DNA of 64,000 nucleotides from Raphanus sativus (taxonomy: Eukaryota > Streptophyta > Magnoliopsida > Brassicales > Brassicaceae): contig NC_079511.1 of the NCBI RefSeq assembly GCF_000801105.2, forward strand, positions 18,251,792-18,315,791. The letters are read 5' to 3'. Positions 45,879-58,562 of this stretch are shown in pieces (position 1 is the stretch's first letter; every line of letters begins with the position of its first letter). Below the pieces are notes generated by a model. The model was not told the DNA's origin and did no database searches. It worked only from the letters and a program-made list of their open reading frames with translations. Position numbers and translations under genes: made by a program.

Positions 45879-47212
45879 CGAATTAATGACTTTCAAATCG
45901 TCAAATTAAATGGAGGACATAACTTGCGCTCCAATTTTGGTAAAAGGTTTCCTTAATGCGATAATATACTAATGCCATTCGATTGATCACTTTGAAGTCA
46001 AATAAATCAGCCATAAAAATCGATTTATATACTTGCCATATTTAAGGTAATCACACAGTGGTCAATGACCCTCTTCAATCGTATATTAATACTCTTACGA
46101 ATGATTTTCGAAAACAAATCTCTCTCATTCCTAAACTATACAATTAGATTTCTGTAAAACATAGACATTACCATTTATACTCGATTGAATCAATGCTAAA
46201 GGAAAAAAATATATCTATCATTATTGGACTTTTATAACTTTGAATATCATGATATCATGTTTCCTTATATACATTTCTTTACCGTCAATCTCGATCTCAG
46301 AAATCTCAGAGATTGTCAATGTTGCGATTTGAGAAATGTTCCATAAATAATAGACATAACAAATCTTCATCGAAATTAATTTCTATGATTAACGTATCAA
46401 AATTTCATTATTGTTAACATATCAAAATTTCATTATTGTTATGACTATGACAAACAATACAACCAATAATGAAAATAATCATAATAAAAGTTTCTTTAGT
46501 CTATATATAAAAAATAGTATGCAACAAATAATAAGGAAATTAACTTAACGACATATATTATTTGTAGTTGAAATATCAAAAATTTCATATTTATACAGTA
46601 ATGAAAAACTATACAAAACTCATAATTATAAATAAATTGCTATGTGACCATTTATATATTTGTTTTGTAATATGATTCTCTAACAATAATAAACATTATG
46701 TGTACGATATACAATGCAACATGGAAAAGTATACAGAGGTTAGATGATTAAATTGCCAAGCTTTGATATACTCTCATTTTCCATTTAGTGTATGGATATA
46801 TAATGGTGAGAAATATAAAGTAATGAATGAACCGAATACGAATGTAGTAATACAAACTTGAGTGAACCGAATGTTATAGTCTATTTATAATAATGTGAGA
46901 CATATGTGAATGAGTGAACCGAATGTTATATATTAGTGTAATGGTCAATGGCATTTTTTGTAATTCTTCTAGTTAAGAGAGGGTTTTTTAAAATTTAAGG
47001 TGAGAAGGCTTGTGGAGCTGACACGTAGGAAATGGCACACCTGTAAATAACACATCAAGTAAAGGTTAGTTTTATATAATGCTCCTAAAATAATATATAG
47101 GGGATTGTTAGAGAAAATAAAAGTAAGACCAATAATAATTAGTAGTTAATGAGTAGGTGCAATAACCTTGTATAAATAGATTTTTTAAAACTGATTCTCT
47201 TTTAATAGTATT
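45879..47212. other. AT-rich intergenic DNA
   Basis: No gene seen. It includes a duplicated phrase (TATCAAAATTTCATTATTG) at about 46395-46440 and ends at the Copia target duplication GTATT (47208-47212). Confidence 0.4.
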
Positions 47213-47420
47213 TGTTGTGAAAATAATGTGTTTCTGTATAACTTATTCATAATCAGAGGATTCCTTTATATAGGATTACATAGACCGTCATAGACAAATA
47301 GGCCTAATACATAATGGGCCATAAATGGACCTAGACTCTAACTCTATTTTAATGGGCCGGTTGTCTTCTCTTGATGAACCAGGTTGGTTAATGGACATCC
47401 ACAATATATTATTCATAACA
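47213..47420 (-). repeat. Copia 3' LTR
   Basis: Short 208-bp LTR in the same orientation as 52721-52928, next to the PPT. Confidence 0.85.
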
Positions 47421-47499
47421 CTCCCCCTTGGATGCCATAACCATTTAGAGCTTGTAGTGTGCTTAATGTTGCCTCGTTAAAACCTTACCAAGAAAACCC

Positions 47500-47870
47500 A
47501 GTGGAACAAAACTTTGGTGAAGGAAAAAGAGTAAAACACACATTACTCCCCCTGATTTGGACCTCCGTAAATATTCTTCAAGTCTGGCGCATGGACACTC
47601 TTATGGTTTAGCTTCATTGGCGCCAAGTCTTGAACTGGTCCTTCTGTTGTCACGTCCCAAACGGATATGTAGACTTCATGGACGTGTAGTTGGTGTAGAC
47701 ATGGTGAAGAAGTCGGCTAACATATCACATGACTGAACTTGTAGTACTTTATGCTTCTTCATCATTCTCCAAACGTGTATAACCTGTTTGAGACCTTGTA
47801 TGGACCTGTAACATTTATCAAAACCAAACAATCCTTTCTTTTGGGTTTGGTTAGTATAAATCAATCTCAA
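47500..47870 (-). pseudogene. Copia RNase H C-terminal remnant
   Basis: The minus strand contains QSCDMLADFFTMS, matching the conserved ADLFTK-type end of Copia RNase H, and further down the KVLFHWVFLVRF-like stretch common at the end of plant Copia pol. Stops and frameshifts interrupt it. Confidence 0.55.
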
Positions 47871-50249
47871 ACACTTAGTTCCTTAGAAGGTAACTTAGGA
47901 TATATTGATCCTGTCCCATTGTCTTATGTTCAGACATGCCAAATTTATCTAAGTAAGGTGCCAATAGCCCTTATGGCAGGGGACGTGTATGGCTTTAGTA
48001 TCAATGTCTTATGGTCTGAACATATCCATAAAACTTATCCGACCTAGTATGGCTTGCCATATCAAGGCGCCAATCGTATCAATACATTTCTTTTAGTCGG
48101 ATGTGCATAAGTCTTAAAAGTACTTACATAAAGTCTTTCTTGGACCAAGGACACATGCCTTGTCCATAGCCATACCACGATTAAATATAGTGGTCACTGG
48201 AACCGGTTTAGTCGGAACAGAATCGAGGGGATCGAGCCGGAACGGGGCTGGAACAAGACCGAGATGATTAAGGCCGAACCAGGCCGGACATGATCTTGGT
48301 TGATATGGATCTTTTGGTCGTGAATCTGATGGATTCATTCTCTTGTTTTCTGACCATATCACATTCTCTTCTTAGTACATTGGATCATAGATCTCAACAC
48401 ACTTTCATGGCTACGATCTCCATTGTAGATCATTGTATTCTTATCATAGCGTTTCAAAGGATCAGTCAAACTTAATCATCCTTCCTTTCTTTAAGTATGA
48501 ACACAAGGAATTTCTTACATGATATATGCATGGACTGATATGGATTGTTCTTATAGAACTCCCTTTACTAAGTATCACTTAGTCTTATCTTACATATGCA
48601 TTATATGCCTTATATGCAGCTGCTTTTACTACAGTCCATGAACAGCTCATGAACGACACTGTTCTATGAGAACTTCTTTCTCATCTTTCAGGTATCTCTA
48701 TTACCTTTATATCCAGTGATATTTTCAATGTCTACTACATTTTTCTTATATATCCAGATCTTATCAATTTCGATATTGGGCAGTAGCATCCACCACATAG
48801 GAGCATGTCTCCTTATAACTTGTTCCTTAGTCCCTGTGAGTATCCTTGTGTGATCAAGCCATTCCATTGAATGCTTTTGAGTAGCAACATGGACGACCTC
48901 TTGTCTATATGTTCATGTTCTACATCTCACAATTTTCTTTTCCTCACAAGACTCATCTGTTCACTGGTTAGACGGCGTATTTTATATATATATAGCCATA
49001 CGCCCATCTTTCTTTTCTTTACTTTAACCCCACGTCCCTTTCTTTTCTTTATGAGTACTTTCACGTGGGTTCGTGATCCTCGCTTATATCTCTTATGCTC
49101 AAATGCTTTCTCATATGCATCTTTATCACTTATGTGTGTGTATGTGTCGACACCTTATATGTTGTTCCATCGCATTCTATCGCGTCCAGATATGATACAA
49201 TCGATTGAGATTTCATTTTTATCAGGACCACTGAATACTTTGCAGCTTGGCGTCCCAAGCCACATTGTATGGTACCTGTTCCTTAGAGCCGGCCGGCCTT
49301 ATCTCAATGTCTGGTCTGGCTTCCTTTATGACCTCGGATCTGTCATTTCTATGCACATTTCTTTTCATTTCCGAGGTTCCTTTATATATGGAACATATTG
49401 GTCTATCTTGTATAGACTCTACAGCAACTTGATTATGTCTCTACTAGGACATTTATTTCGTGGTGCTAAGCTGGTATGACTTAGTCATTCATTTCTTTCG
49501 GGTCTGTGTCTGGCTATCATTCTATGATTCTCTTTCTTTCTAGGGATTGGACGTCCAGTATAATGTATATATCTGGTCCGAGGATCTTTGCCAAGACAAG
49601 GATGGTTAATACCAATCCATTTCTCTTATCACATATACTCTTTACCAGCTTATAGCTTTCTCCTTTTAATGTTGGATAGCCGGATTCATCTTGTATGTAA
49701 TCCGTGTACCTTGGCCACAATCTGATCACCCATGTTTGGCTCATGGTCTCTTTGAATTCGTGGGAGAAAGACATATTCTTTATCCAACATATATTCCCAA
49801 TCTTATCTCAACTTCTTATGAGGTTCCATCCTAGACGGCATATAGGTTTGTGGTGGCCTATACATAATCTTTTAGGATGGAGTCTGGATCATGACCCTTT
49901 ATCATACTTAGATGGAAATATCTATGCTCACTTTATATGGCCTGATGCATCTTATCTTTTATACATGTATACTTGTGATGTCCCCAAGCTTATAGACTTT
50001 TGAAGTTTGAACCTTATAGGATATGGCTTATTCGGCCAAGCTATCATGCCTTATGGCCTTCGGCCAGGCTTATCATGTACAAGTTTTATAGTATGGTCAT
50101 AAACCACACGGAGTGTCTATTCTCCCCCTCATGAACATGCTATAAAATCGTTTGTGTAAAGACACTAAACGTAATGCTTGTACGGCCAGCATGGTCATAG
50201 ACCATGGTACACGAATTTGTAGTCTGGTCGGGTTTTGTCCTCACTCCCC
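47871..50249. other. Degenerate Copia interior
   Basis: Expected position of RT and integrase on the minus strand, but I could not recover convincing domains by eye. The 202-codon plus-strand frame at 48871-49479 is antisense to the element and has no recognisable domain. Confidence 0.4.
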
Positions 50250-50440
50250 TCATGACCAGATTATATTTTCGTGTTGCTTGGGACAATAAAGCCTCATGAG
50301 TTTTACTTGTGTACATATTTCACAACGTGAGATTTTATGGGATAACTCTTTGTGCCTTAGTAATTTTAAACTTTGCATCAAGTTCGGATCAAGATGGCTA
50401 ATCCGGTCATGCCATAAAGTGTTAAATTTGTGGGTCAACC
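50250..50440 (-). pseudogene. Copia GAG-pre-integrase remnant
   Basis: NTLWHDRISHLDPNLMQSLK with the later CEICTQVK gives the H-X-H...C-X2-C arrangement of the GAG-pre-integrase/integrase zinc region. Confidence 0.6.
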
Positions 50441-50859
50441 AATCTGGTTACCTAGGCCTTGTGCCTTTATCATACTGATCCTTGGCATAGTCTAGATCAG
50501 TAGAGAATGCAGGTATAGTCTCGACCATTTTCTATGGTCTTGGGCAATTTTTCTGTTCTCATTTATCTGAAGGAACTTTTTTTTCCTTTGCCCATTGATT
50601 CAATGCGGAAACCATTCATTTTCAAATCTTTATAATTCAATGGGTCTTTTATTGGGTGTATATAATGCCTTGGCCGAGTGACTATACTCTCATTTCTGAA
50701 CTCATATATACTTTTATCCATATCATAGAGTTTTGATGTCGATTTTTTTTTCAAGGCATTTGAAGTCTCATAATCCATCTGATCAATTTCCTTTTTCATG
50801 AGTTTCATACTCCATTTGATCAGTATGGTCGTGATCCATGTCATCTTCACCATCTCGGG

Positions 50860-51215
50860 AAGCCATGTTGGCTTCCGGATTTTTCTTCAAACTCTCTATG
50901 TAAAGCTCATACAAGTGCTTTGGAGTTTGGCAATTCTTTGGCAGTGATTACCCATACCACATTTGTGACACAAATCAGATTTTATTTGAGGTTTAAAAGA
51001 CACACTTCGACCTTGACCTCGACCACGGCTAAAGCGGGTGTGGTACTGCGGCCTCGTCCTCGCCCATGTGTCTTAAATGTGTCAAGACCTCGTCCATGAC
51101 CTTTCCCACGGCTAGGGCCGGAATGGTTGTTGTGCTGGACGAGATTACTTTCTTTCTTAGACTCCAAAGTCAGCCTAGAAATGTCGGGTAATGCTTTTGT
51201 ACCGGGAGATCTCAT
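50860..51215 (-). pseudogene. Copia gag zinc-knuckle remnant
   Basis: A minus-strand reading includes a Gly/Arg-rich segment (GRGRGRSTTPAL) and a CHKCGMGNHC knuckle-like motif near 50945-50975, typical of Copia gag. Several frameshifts and stops. Confidence 0.5.
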
Positions 51216-52720
51216 CTCAGTGTTTCTTATTAATAACTCATTATATGGTGGCTAATAACTAATATTGCACTGTATCAATCTTTCTCATTTGGCAATATCG
51301 CCTTCTGTGATTCATTCACCAAGTCCTTTTGACTTTAGGATAACCTCGGTATCCAGTGCCCATTTCAAATGATTATCTCCTTATAGATATAGGGCAGCAT
51401 AATCCAAGTTGATTTTCGACATCTCATATCATATATCACTCAATCTTTATAAAAAATCAATGCATATAAATCATATGATCAAGCAAACAATCGAGTTAAT
51501 GCTTTCCTAATAAACAAGTCATTCGGCTATCGGGGTGATATGCAATGAGGCCATACGGCCATACAGTCATGATGCATCAAGTATGAAAAACAATCAAAAA
51601 CCTTAAGGCTAACCAATTCGTATTTAAGGTTTTCAAGACCTTTGGAAATTTAAACAAGGTTTCAAGGCCTTTAGGAATTCAATTTCATGATGCAATCTTA
51701 GTAAACAATTTCTAGATGATCAATGAATCAGGAAAGCAATCATAAAAGGAAACATTCTATAAAAGGAAGCTTTCTATAAAAGGAAACCTTTTAATTTAGC
51801 AATCGGGAAAGTTTCAATCAATCTCTCAATCAATTAGCAATCTAAAACCTCAGAACATCAAAGATTAAACAACTCAAAGAATTGGATTCAATTCTAGGGT
51901 TTTATGGTTTCAAGGCCATAATTAGGTTTTAGGGTTTAATCACTATGTTATTAGTTTAATCGGTATACCAGAGTTTGAAGGGTTGAACCGGACCACCAAA
52001 GTCGGATGAACCTCTATCTTGCGTGCGGACGGACGCTGGCTCTGTTGTGAACAAGGATCTGCGGATGTCTAGTATCAGGGAAGCTTAAGGGTTTTAGCTG
52101 ATCGGATGTATGCAAGCAAGAACAATTTAGGGTTCTTTGCAATAACTCCTTTCAGCTCATGAAACAAAAACAAGGAATATTAGATTACATGAATAGCTTA
52201 ATCTAAACAAGGTATAATCAAACAACTGAGGTATGATAAACTTATCTTTCAACAGGATTTGAATTTGGCTAGAAAATCTTGTTGGTTCGGATTAGGGTTC
52301 CAAAGACCAAGATGGCGCCGCGTATTGTAGCTGAGAGTGAGGGCGCGTCTGAGATCTGATCGACGAGAGGTTTGCGCTGATGGATTCACCTCGTCAAGAG
52401 CTTCAATTGGATATGTGTATCGTCGTCTATTTTCTCAGGGTTGAAGAGATCCATCGATTTGAAGTTGCGCTGGAATTAAGGTTTTTTATGGTTACTGGCG
52501 GCGCGCATTGAAACAGAGCGTGAGGGAGAGTCTGAAATCGGATCGACACGAGGTTTACGGCATTGGATTCTTCTCGTCGAGAGCTTCAATATGATATATT
52601 ACTCGTCGTCTGGATCCTTACGGTTGTAGAAAACGGAGGGTTTGAAGTTGCACCGAAATTAGGGTTATTGTGGCCGTCGGCTAGCTTCTAGGGTTTAGGG
52701 AACAACTAGTGCTGATAACG
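51216..52720. other. Copia 5' leader and decayed gag
   Basis: No intact frame. 52280-52480 and 52480-52690 are two related blocks (both with a GGATTC..CTCGTC(A/G)AGAGCTTCAAT phrase), indicating a tandem duplication of about 190 bp in the leader. Confidence 0.45.
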
Positions 52721-52928
52721 TGTTGTAAAAGTAATGTGTTTCTGTATATCTTATTCATAATCAGAGGATTCCTTTATATAGGATTACATAGACCATCATA
52801 GACAAATGTGCCTAATACATAATAGGTCATAGATGGACCTAGACTCTAACTCTATTCTAATAGGCCGGCTGTTTTCTATTGATAAGTCGGGCTGGTTAAT
52901 GGACATCCAAAGTATATTATTCATAACA
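52721..52928 (-). repeat. Copia 5' LTR
   Basis: 208 bp, followed on the element strand by the PBS at about 52708-52719. Confidence 0.85.
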
Positions 52929-52933
52929 GTATT

Positions 52934-53349
52934 GATTTTTTATCTACTGCTTAGAAATCATTGTATGACCATTTAATTAGTTGTTTAACATGTCATATTT
53001 TATAATTCACATTAAATATTTTAATATATAATATTTAAACAGTATATTCGAGAGAATCTACTTTGAGATGTAAAAAATATACCCCATTCTTCTATATTTT
53101 AGGAATATCAAATAATTACAATTTTTGCACAATTGTTATAATAAAAGACCTGCAAAGATTGCCAACAAAGTTACAAAGTGTTATAAATATTATGCTGATG
53201 TTCATATGGAAAGTTTTAGATACACTTGTTCCCCACTCCAAAATAGACTTTGTACCCAAGTTATTATAATGAGTAATTTGATTCCATATACAAACATAAC
53301 CCCCTATTTTGCGTGGATGGAAAACGAAAGTTTTCGATGATATGTTTTT
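52934..53349. other. Spacer between Copia and MULE
   Basis: AT-rich and without a recognised gene. The plus-strand frames at 53063-53340 have no family resemblance I can name. Confidence 0.35.
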
Positions 53350-53855
53350 TTTATTGACCTTTATACCCCTACTACTAACTATACTCTATCGTCATCTTAC
53401 TAATTTCTCTATTCTATATGGCGCGTGAAACAGCTTGTCGGAAGACACAATAACCGATTACATGCATCCAATAGAAACCGTCCCCAATTATTTTATGTTT
53501 TAATTACTCTCCCACTCTATCTTCTCTACCCGTCCCCCTCTGATAGTTATATCTCTGGAAACATCTTCGATAACCATCTTCAAGTTTGTATCTGAAACAG
53601 TTCCCAGCCACAATAGAAATCATCGATTTTCACCCGTTTCATAATCCAATTTCAATGCGTAGTACGACTCTCTCGTCTTCTCTGCGAACATAACCAGACG
53701 GGTTCTCGTTCTTTCATCTAGAAACAATCGTAAGTTACCATACATCTTACGGAGTTTCTTTTCTCAATCGATTATCCATTGCTTTCTCCAATCCACTTCA
53801 TGTTTTCCTGTTTTCCCCTTTTTTTTTAGGGATTTGACTTGTGGTGTAGTCAGTC

Positions 53856-56800
53856 ATGTCGGAGACCAACGATTTACCAAGAAGATTTTTCGCTCTTGGC
53901 CATGAACCCGTCGGATTAAGAGTGTCACCATACCACAAACCCGGCGCACTTGGCCACATACTAGATTCACTCGAAGCAGACGAAATCGAGATCTTAAAAA
54001 GATCACCGTTTGGAAGGTTCATAGAGTTAGCCGACAAGACGCCATACTCTGGTCGTCTAGGCCGATACATGCTTTCGAGGCAGTTGAAAGTCCGCAAGAA
54101 ATACGAAGCTTGGTTCCTGTTTGCTGAGAACCCAATAAGGTTCTCACTAAGAGAATTTTCCATAGTCACAGGTCTTCCGTGTGGGAAATACCCGAAACAA
54201 CCGCAGAAAGAGCTGAAGAATATGATTACTGAACAGCCCTACTACACAACACTTTTCGGCATGCTGAAGGAGGTAACCGCAACATCTGTTATCAGGATGC
54301 TCAAGCGCAAGACTATCACCGACCGTGACACAAGGATAAAGTATGCTTGTCTTGCTATACTCGCAAGTGTGTTACTGCCTACCACCCACGTGCCCAAAAT
54401 TCTAGTCGAGCACGCAGAAAAAATCAGGGACCTTGATGAGTTCTTCTCGTACCCGTGGGGCCGTGTATCTTTCGAAATGCTCATGAGTAGCATAAAAGAG
54501 AGGGATGAGGTAGCTTTGTCTCAGAACACAATCGCTCTGCAAGACTACGTTCAGGCGTTGCAGATGGTCATGACAAAAGCTGTTCCAGCTCTAACCGAAG
54601 TTGTCAGTCAAGATTCCTCAACGGATGCTGCGGGTGACGATGATGGCGACATTGCATTCCCCCCACCCAAGAATGGTATAAAACCAGCTCACGCAAGAAC
54701 ATTGGATACTGCAGACAATGTAAGCGTCTCCAACTCATGAAACATTTCTTCTGTTTTATCACTTGGTTGATGCTTATGGTATTTCACGTATCCGGATAAC
54801 AAAGCTATTAACCATACTACCATATTGGTAGCCGGCTAAAAAGATTGTTGTTCGTTTATAATTTTATCCCTTTTAGCCCTGAGCTGACGATTGATTTTGC
54901 AGGTTCGTGTGACTCCGATTATCCCACCGGACACTGGCTTCGACATTGACGAAGATGAGCTGTGTTATTCCGAGGACGAAGATGATGTCAGCGTAGATAA
55001 AATTGTTAGCCTTATCAGAGACGGCGCTAGCTTCGCAAAGAATATGTTCATAGGGGGGGCGACAAATGATGATGTAGAACGTATGAGACAGGAGGCAGAG
55101 GCTGAAGCTCTAGCAAAGAAGAAAAGGAAGAGAAAAACCCCTTGCCAAACGGTACAACCCCCCACACAAGCGGGTGGCGATGCAGAGCACGTTGCCTCAC
55201 TTGTAGCAGCACACATCAAAGGCGATTTGGTGAGGGTGGAAGGCAAAGTAGATGCTCTACGGGGATCACTTGTTCAGTTGCAAGACTTTGTGAAAAAACA
55301 AATCTGCGATCACTCAGCCCAACTGCTTGTCTTCCAGAACAGTTATAAGACAATACTCGATTCTATTGCATCTTTATCAACCCAGGATCACCCTCGCTCT
55401 GGGGAAGTCAACCCAGCTGTCGTTGACCCCGCAACCGACTGCAATATCCAGCAAACTACGAGCCAGTGTAACCCTATGACACCAGCAGATGATACAGCAT
55501 ACATAGACCGTGTAGTAGCGAGTGTCTTGGAGTCTCACGGGGACGCTAATGCAGAGGTATACGCAATGTTATGAATTTTTTTATTCATTTAGAGCCATTT
55601 GCAGTTCATTTTAGGTTCAAACCATCAACCTACTCTCTGTAATGAAGGGACCAGGCACTGAGAACGCCACACCCGCGATCGGTGGCGACACTGATATGAT
55701 CAATGAGGACACAAACATCACCCAAAAGACACCGGCGGAAGACAACGTCAATGTTGAAAGCCATGATGACGAGCAAAACGTGGACGTGGATGAATCTTCT
55801 GTAAGTAAATACTTATTAGCCATATTTTTTATACTTCTCAGCCATCCTTCTCTCTTGGTCTGACGCAGGATGGTGAGCCGTCAGAAGTCGGGTCCGAAGA
55901 CGAACATATGTCCTCAGAAGACGTGGAAACCCACATTGATGACGAAGCACCGCCGCCTGTTCCAGAAGCAGATCAGACAGACGCCACAGAAGCAGATCAG
56001 ACAGACGCCACCATACCAATTAGGAAAAGCACCCGTCTGAAGGCAGTTACGAAGTCACTGGTTGGCGTGTACCACTGCGACAAGCTTATTCTAAATAGGT
56101 TCCGTGAGGCACAACTGGGCGCAATCAATAAAGACACCACTACAGACTTGCTTTCGAAGTTCAGCAAGTTGCTCGATATTCTGAAGACGACAAAGTAAGT
56201 CTCTTGGCACACATATACATTTGGCCAGACACATGTATATTTATCCGGCCACTGATCAAATTAGTTGGCTAACTTGAACCTAACATAAGTATTACACACG
56301 TTATTCTCAGGTCTATTACAGTAGATGGCATTACAGTCACCAACAAAGATATTCAAGACCTTGTTGGGAGGGGAAGGGCACTCCCATCCAAGGTATATGG
56401 ATAACCAGTGTTTTGATACATCGGCACCACTTGCTCTTCTAAAATTCCTTTTTTCTGTGCGTAATGTGTTTTTGCAGATGGTCGATGTACTGATGCACCA
56501 CTCTCAGGTCATCACCTCGCAACTGCCAAACACCTGTAACAGATGTTGCTTCCTCAACACGAAGTTTGTATCTATACTCTCCAAGAACTACTCAAGATTC
56601 AACAAATGAATCAGGAAAGACGAATTTTCCATCACTCCTAACGCTGTAGAGTTCCTTGGCGACCCCGAGGCACAAGCTTTCGAGTCTTCACGTTTCTACC
56701 TACCATTCAACTTCGACAGGAACTATTGGACTGGCCTTTGCGTGGACTCCACTACCTGGACCCTGACTGTACTTGACTGCAACGCTTCCATCAGGAATGA

Positions 56801-57092
56801 CTCGGCTATGACGAAAGAACTGACTCCAATTTCCCAGATGTTCCCTTATCTACTCAAACAAGCCGGCAGGAACATGTGTCCAAGGGAGCTAAGGGCACTG
56901 ACCATTGAAAGGCCAAGAACCATCCCTCAAAACCTTAAAACCACGGATTCTGGTGTGATGACCGCTCTTCTGATGCTAGCTCACGCTGTTGCTGGCCTAG
57001 AGGCATGCAATTATCTGACCCCCGAGGCCCTGGACCAAGAGGCTAAGAGGCTGGCTGTGATGATCTACGAAGAAAACACAGGGTCAATCTGA
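53856..57092 (+). pseudogene. DUF1985 + ULP/C48-like MULE protein, one in-frame stop
   Basis: Six exons fit exactly: 53856-54719, 54903-55556, 55615-55800, 55869-56194, 56311-56392, 56478-57092, all GT/AG, 2727 nt (908 codons plus stop). The N-terminal region resembles DUF1985 (WFLFAENPIRFSLREFSIVT, TRIKYACLAILASVLLPTTH). The middle is acidic/low complexity with a duplicated EADQTDAT octapeptide. The C-terminal region has the ULP1/C48 layout (FNFDRNYWTGLCVD, LTVLDCN, TDSGVMTALLMLAHAVAG). A TGA at 56607-56609 (codon 748) interrupts it. Catalytic positions look degenerate: Tyr787 where His is expected, Ser862 where Cys is expected, and Asp804 kept. Alternative: the family never was a protease. 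VANC-like anti-silencing function is possible but unproven. Confidence 0.72.
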
Positions 57093-57472
57093 GTATTTGG
57101 GTTTTTCATTGGTCATGTAGTATAAACGATTTTCTTTTCCATGTGATTTTCCATGCATTCCGTGACGCTACTTAATTAGAACGCATGTTTCATTTGACAT
57201 ATCAGTCATAACTTTATTAGGACGGATACAATCACTTTTGCTTATCGTCTAGTAAAGCAAACATCTTGCACGCTTCTGGTATCTGTAATCTTTTAACAAA
57301 CATACCCAAACTGTCGATTTAGCCGGCTATTTTTCAGTCCGTATTGTATTTACCATCAGAACCTTCTACACTCTCAACGACTGCCACATATCATACATTT
57401 AGACAACAGACCTTGTTTCTATCGACATTTATATATGAGCCCAACGCTTTTTAGATTTAGTTCACTGAAGTC
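57093..57472. other. Spacer between ULP-like and GRF genes
   Basis: 380 bp, the terminator of the first gene and promoter region of the second. It contains the word TTAGCCGGCTA (57319-57329). Confidence 0.5.
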
Positions 57473-57998
57473 ATGGAAGCTCATTCACTCACAACCCACA
57501 GATCAAATCGTCCTCATTCCCACAAGTGTTGTCACTGTGGCCGTCCTACGTCGATCAAGAAGTCGTGGACCGACAAGAACCCAGGCCGGTTGTTCATGGG
57601 TTGTGATCGATATCAGGTGTGTGTATAGTTTTTCACTCTTTTCTTTCCAACTCCGCCTTAAATCTACGGAGCTGTAGAATTTCGGTGATGTCTCATTTTA
57701 CTAGCCACTTTTGCAGGAGGAAGATGGCTGCAACTTCTTCGAATGGTACGATGCAGAAGAAATCAAGGGATGGCCGAAAAGATCTCTGATAGAAGCTCGT
57801 GACGAAATTAGGAAGAAAAATCTAGAGATTAAACGGCTAAACAACACCGTAGCCACGCTTCGCTTAGAGATCGAGAATTATCGTCGTGCGGAGGAAGACC
57901 GTCCCAACGAAGTCTACTCTAGCCCCACCAGCCAAAATGAAGATGATAGCGAACCAAGTACAAGCCTTAGCGGAAGATTTCTCGGTCTTTTTTTTTGA
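57473..57998 (+). CDS. GRF zinc-finger / coiled-coil protein of the MULE
   Basis: Two exons, 57473-57616 and 57717-57998 (GT/AG intron of 100 bp), 141 residues, no stop or frameshift. A GRF-type zinc finger spans the intron: C20-X-C22-G ... NPGR(36-39)-X-F ... C44 ... C53-X-FFEWYD. Residues about 70-110 are heptad-like (EARDEIRKKNLEIKRLNNTV) and probably form a coiled coil; the tail is acidic and Ser-rich. GRF fingers bind single-stranded or structured nucleic acid in other proteins. Short GRF-coiled-coil proteins are common in Brassicaceae, often in MULEs. This could be the vanB-like gene of the element, which is inference. It lies between and tandem to the ULP-like gene, and converges on the transposase. 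Confidence 0.7.
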
Positions 57999-58562
57999 AA
58001 CTTTAGTTCACTAGTTCATATGCAAGAACTAAACATGTGCTATCATTTGTAATATAATGCTTCCACTTATGCAACCTTTTCGGTAGATCCCTTTTTTCAA
58101 TCAACTATGCTTGGATGTCTCAGTATATCTATTTCCTAGTAACTTAGTCTACGGATTTTCGATTTACAAGATATATGGTCATTAGTACACGTGACCACAT
58201 AAGTTCCCAAATAACTGGTTATTCGCACACGTAACCAGGTAAGCCTCTAGGTAGCTGGCTAATACATCCACGACGAGGATAAAACTGTTCGGATAATTTC
58301 TCGGACAAAAGACATATATATTTTGTCTTAGCCTTATAATTAATATGTTAGCTGCACAAATCAACAGTTAGCAGTTAAACACATATTTAAAAACAGGGGC
58401 GGAATGCTTTATTTATGATTACAATACGAATTCATACAGACACCACATCCACAACCAAGGGTTTACACACTTATTTTTACCGAGTACTCATAACAGAAAA
58501 GCAAACCAACATGTGTATCGAAACCCAAGGCAACCACCAGACGATGTATACAACTCCCCTCG
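57999..58562. other. Convergent spacer between GRF gene and transposase
   Basis: Noncoding. It holds several CCGG/ACCAGG-type words (AACTGGTTA, GTAACCAGGTA, TTCGGATAAT) like those in the introns. Confidence 0.45.

Larger units (their letters stand above)
43713..47104 (-). mobile_element. Candidate Helitron interrupted by a LINE
   Basis: Minus-strand 5' end TCCCCTATATATTATTTTAG at 47104 preceded by A. The candidate 3' end is ...GCAGATTATCACCTAGT at 43713 after a weak GC hairpin. The 3' flank is not the expected T, so the pairing of the ends is tentative. The LINE at 44162-45866 lies inside. Confidence 0.35.
47213..52928 (-). mobile_element. Ty1/copia retrotransposon, decayed
   Basis: LTRs at 47213-47420 and 52721-52928 (208 bp each, minus strand TGTTATGAATAATA...CAACA) with a perfect 5-bp target duplication GTATT at 47208-47212 and 52929-52933. 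The PPT (minus GCATCCAAGGGGGAG) abuts the 3' LTR at 47421, and a Met-tRNA-type PBS (minus TTATCAGCAC) follows the 5' LTR. The LTRs differ at about 20 of 208 positions by eye, so the insertion is old. The interior retains only scraps of gag, pre-integrase and RNase H. Confidence 0.85.

Noticed and set aside
48871..49479. A 202-codon plus-strand frame
   Set aside because: It is antisense to the decayed Copia pol region, is rich in Ser/Phe/Leu from AT/CT composition, and has no recognisable domain.
53063..53340. Open frames just before the MULE as a possible captured gene
   Set aside because: No protein family recognised, two overlapping frames equally open, AT-rich composition.
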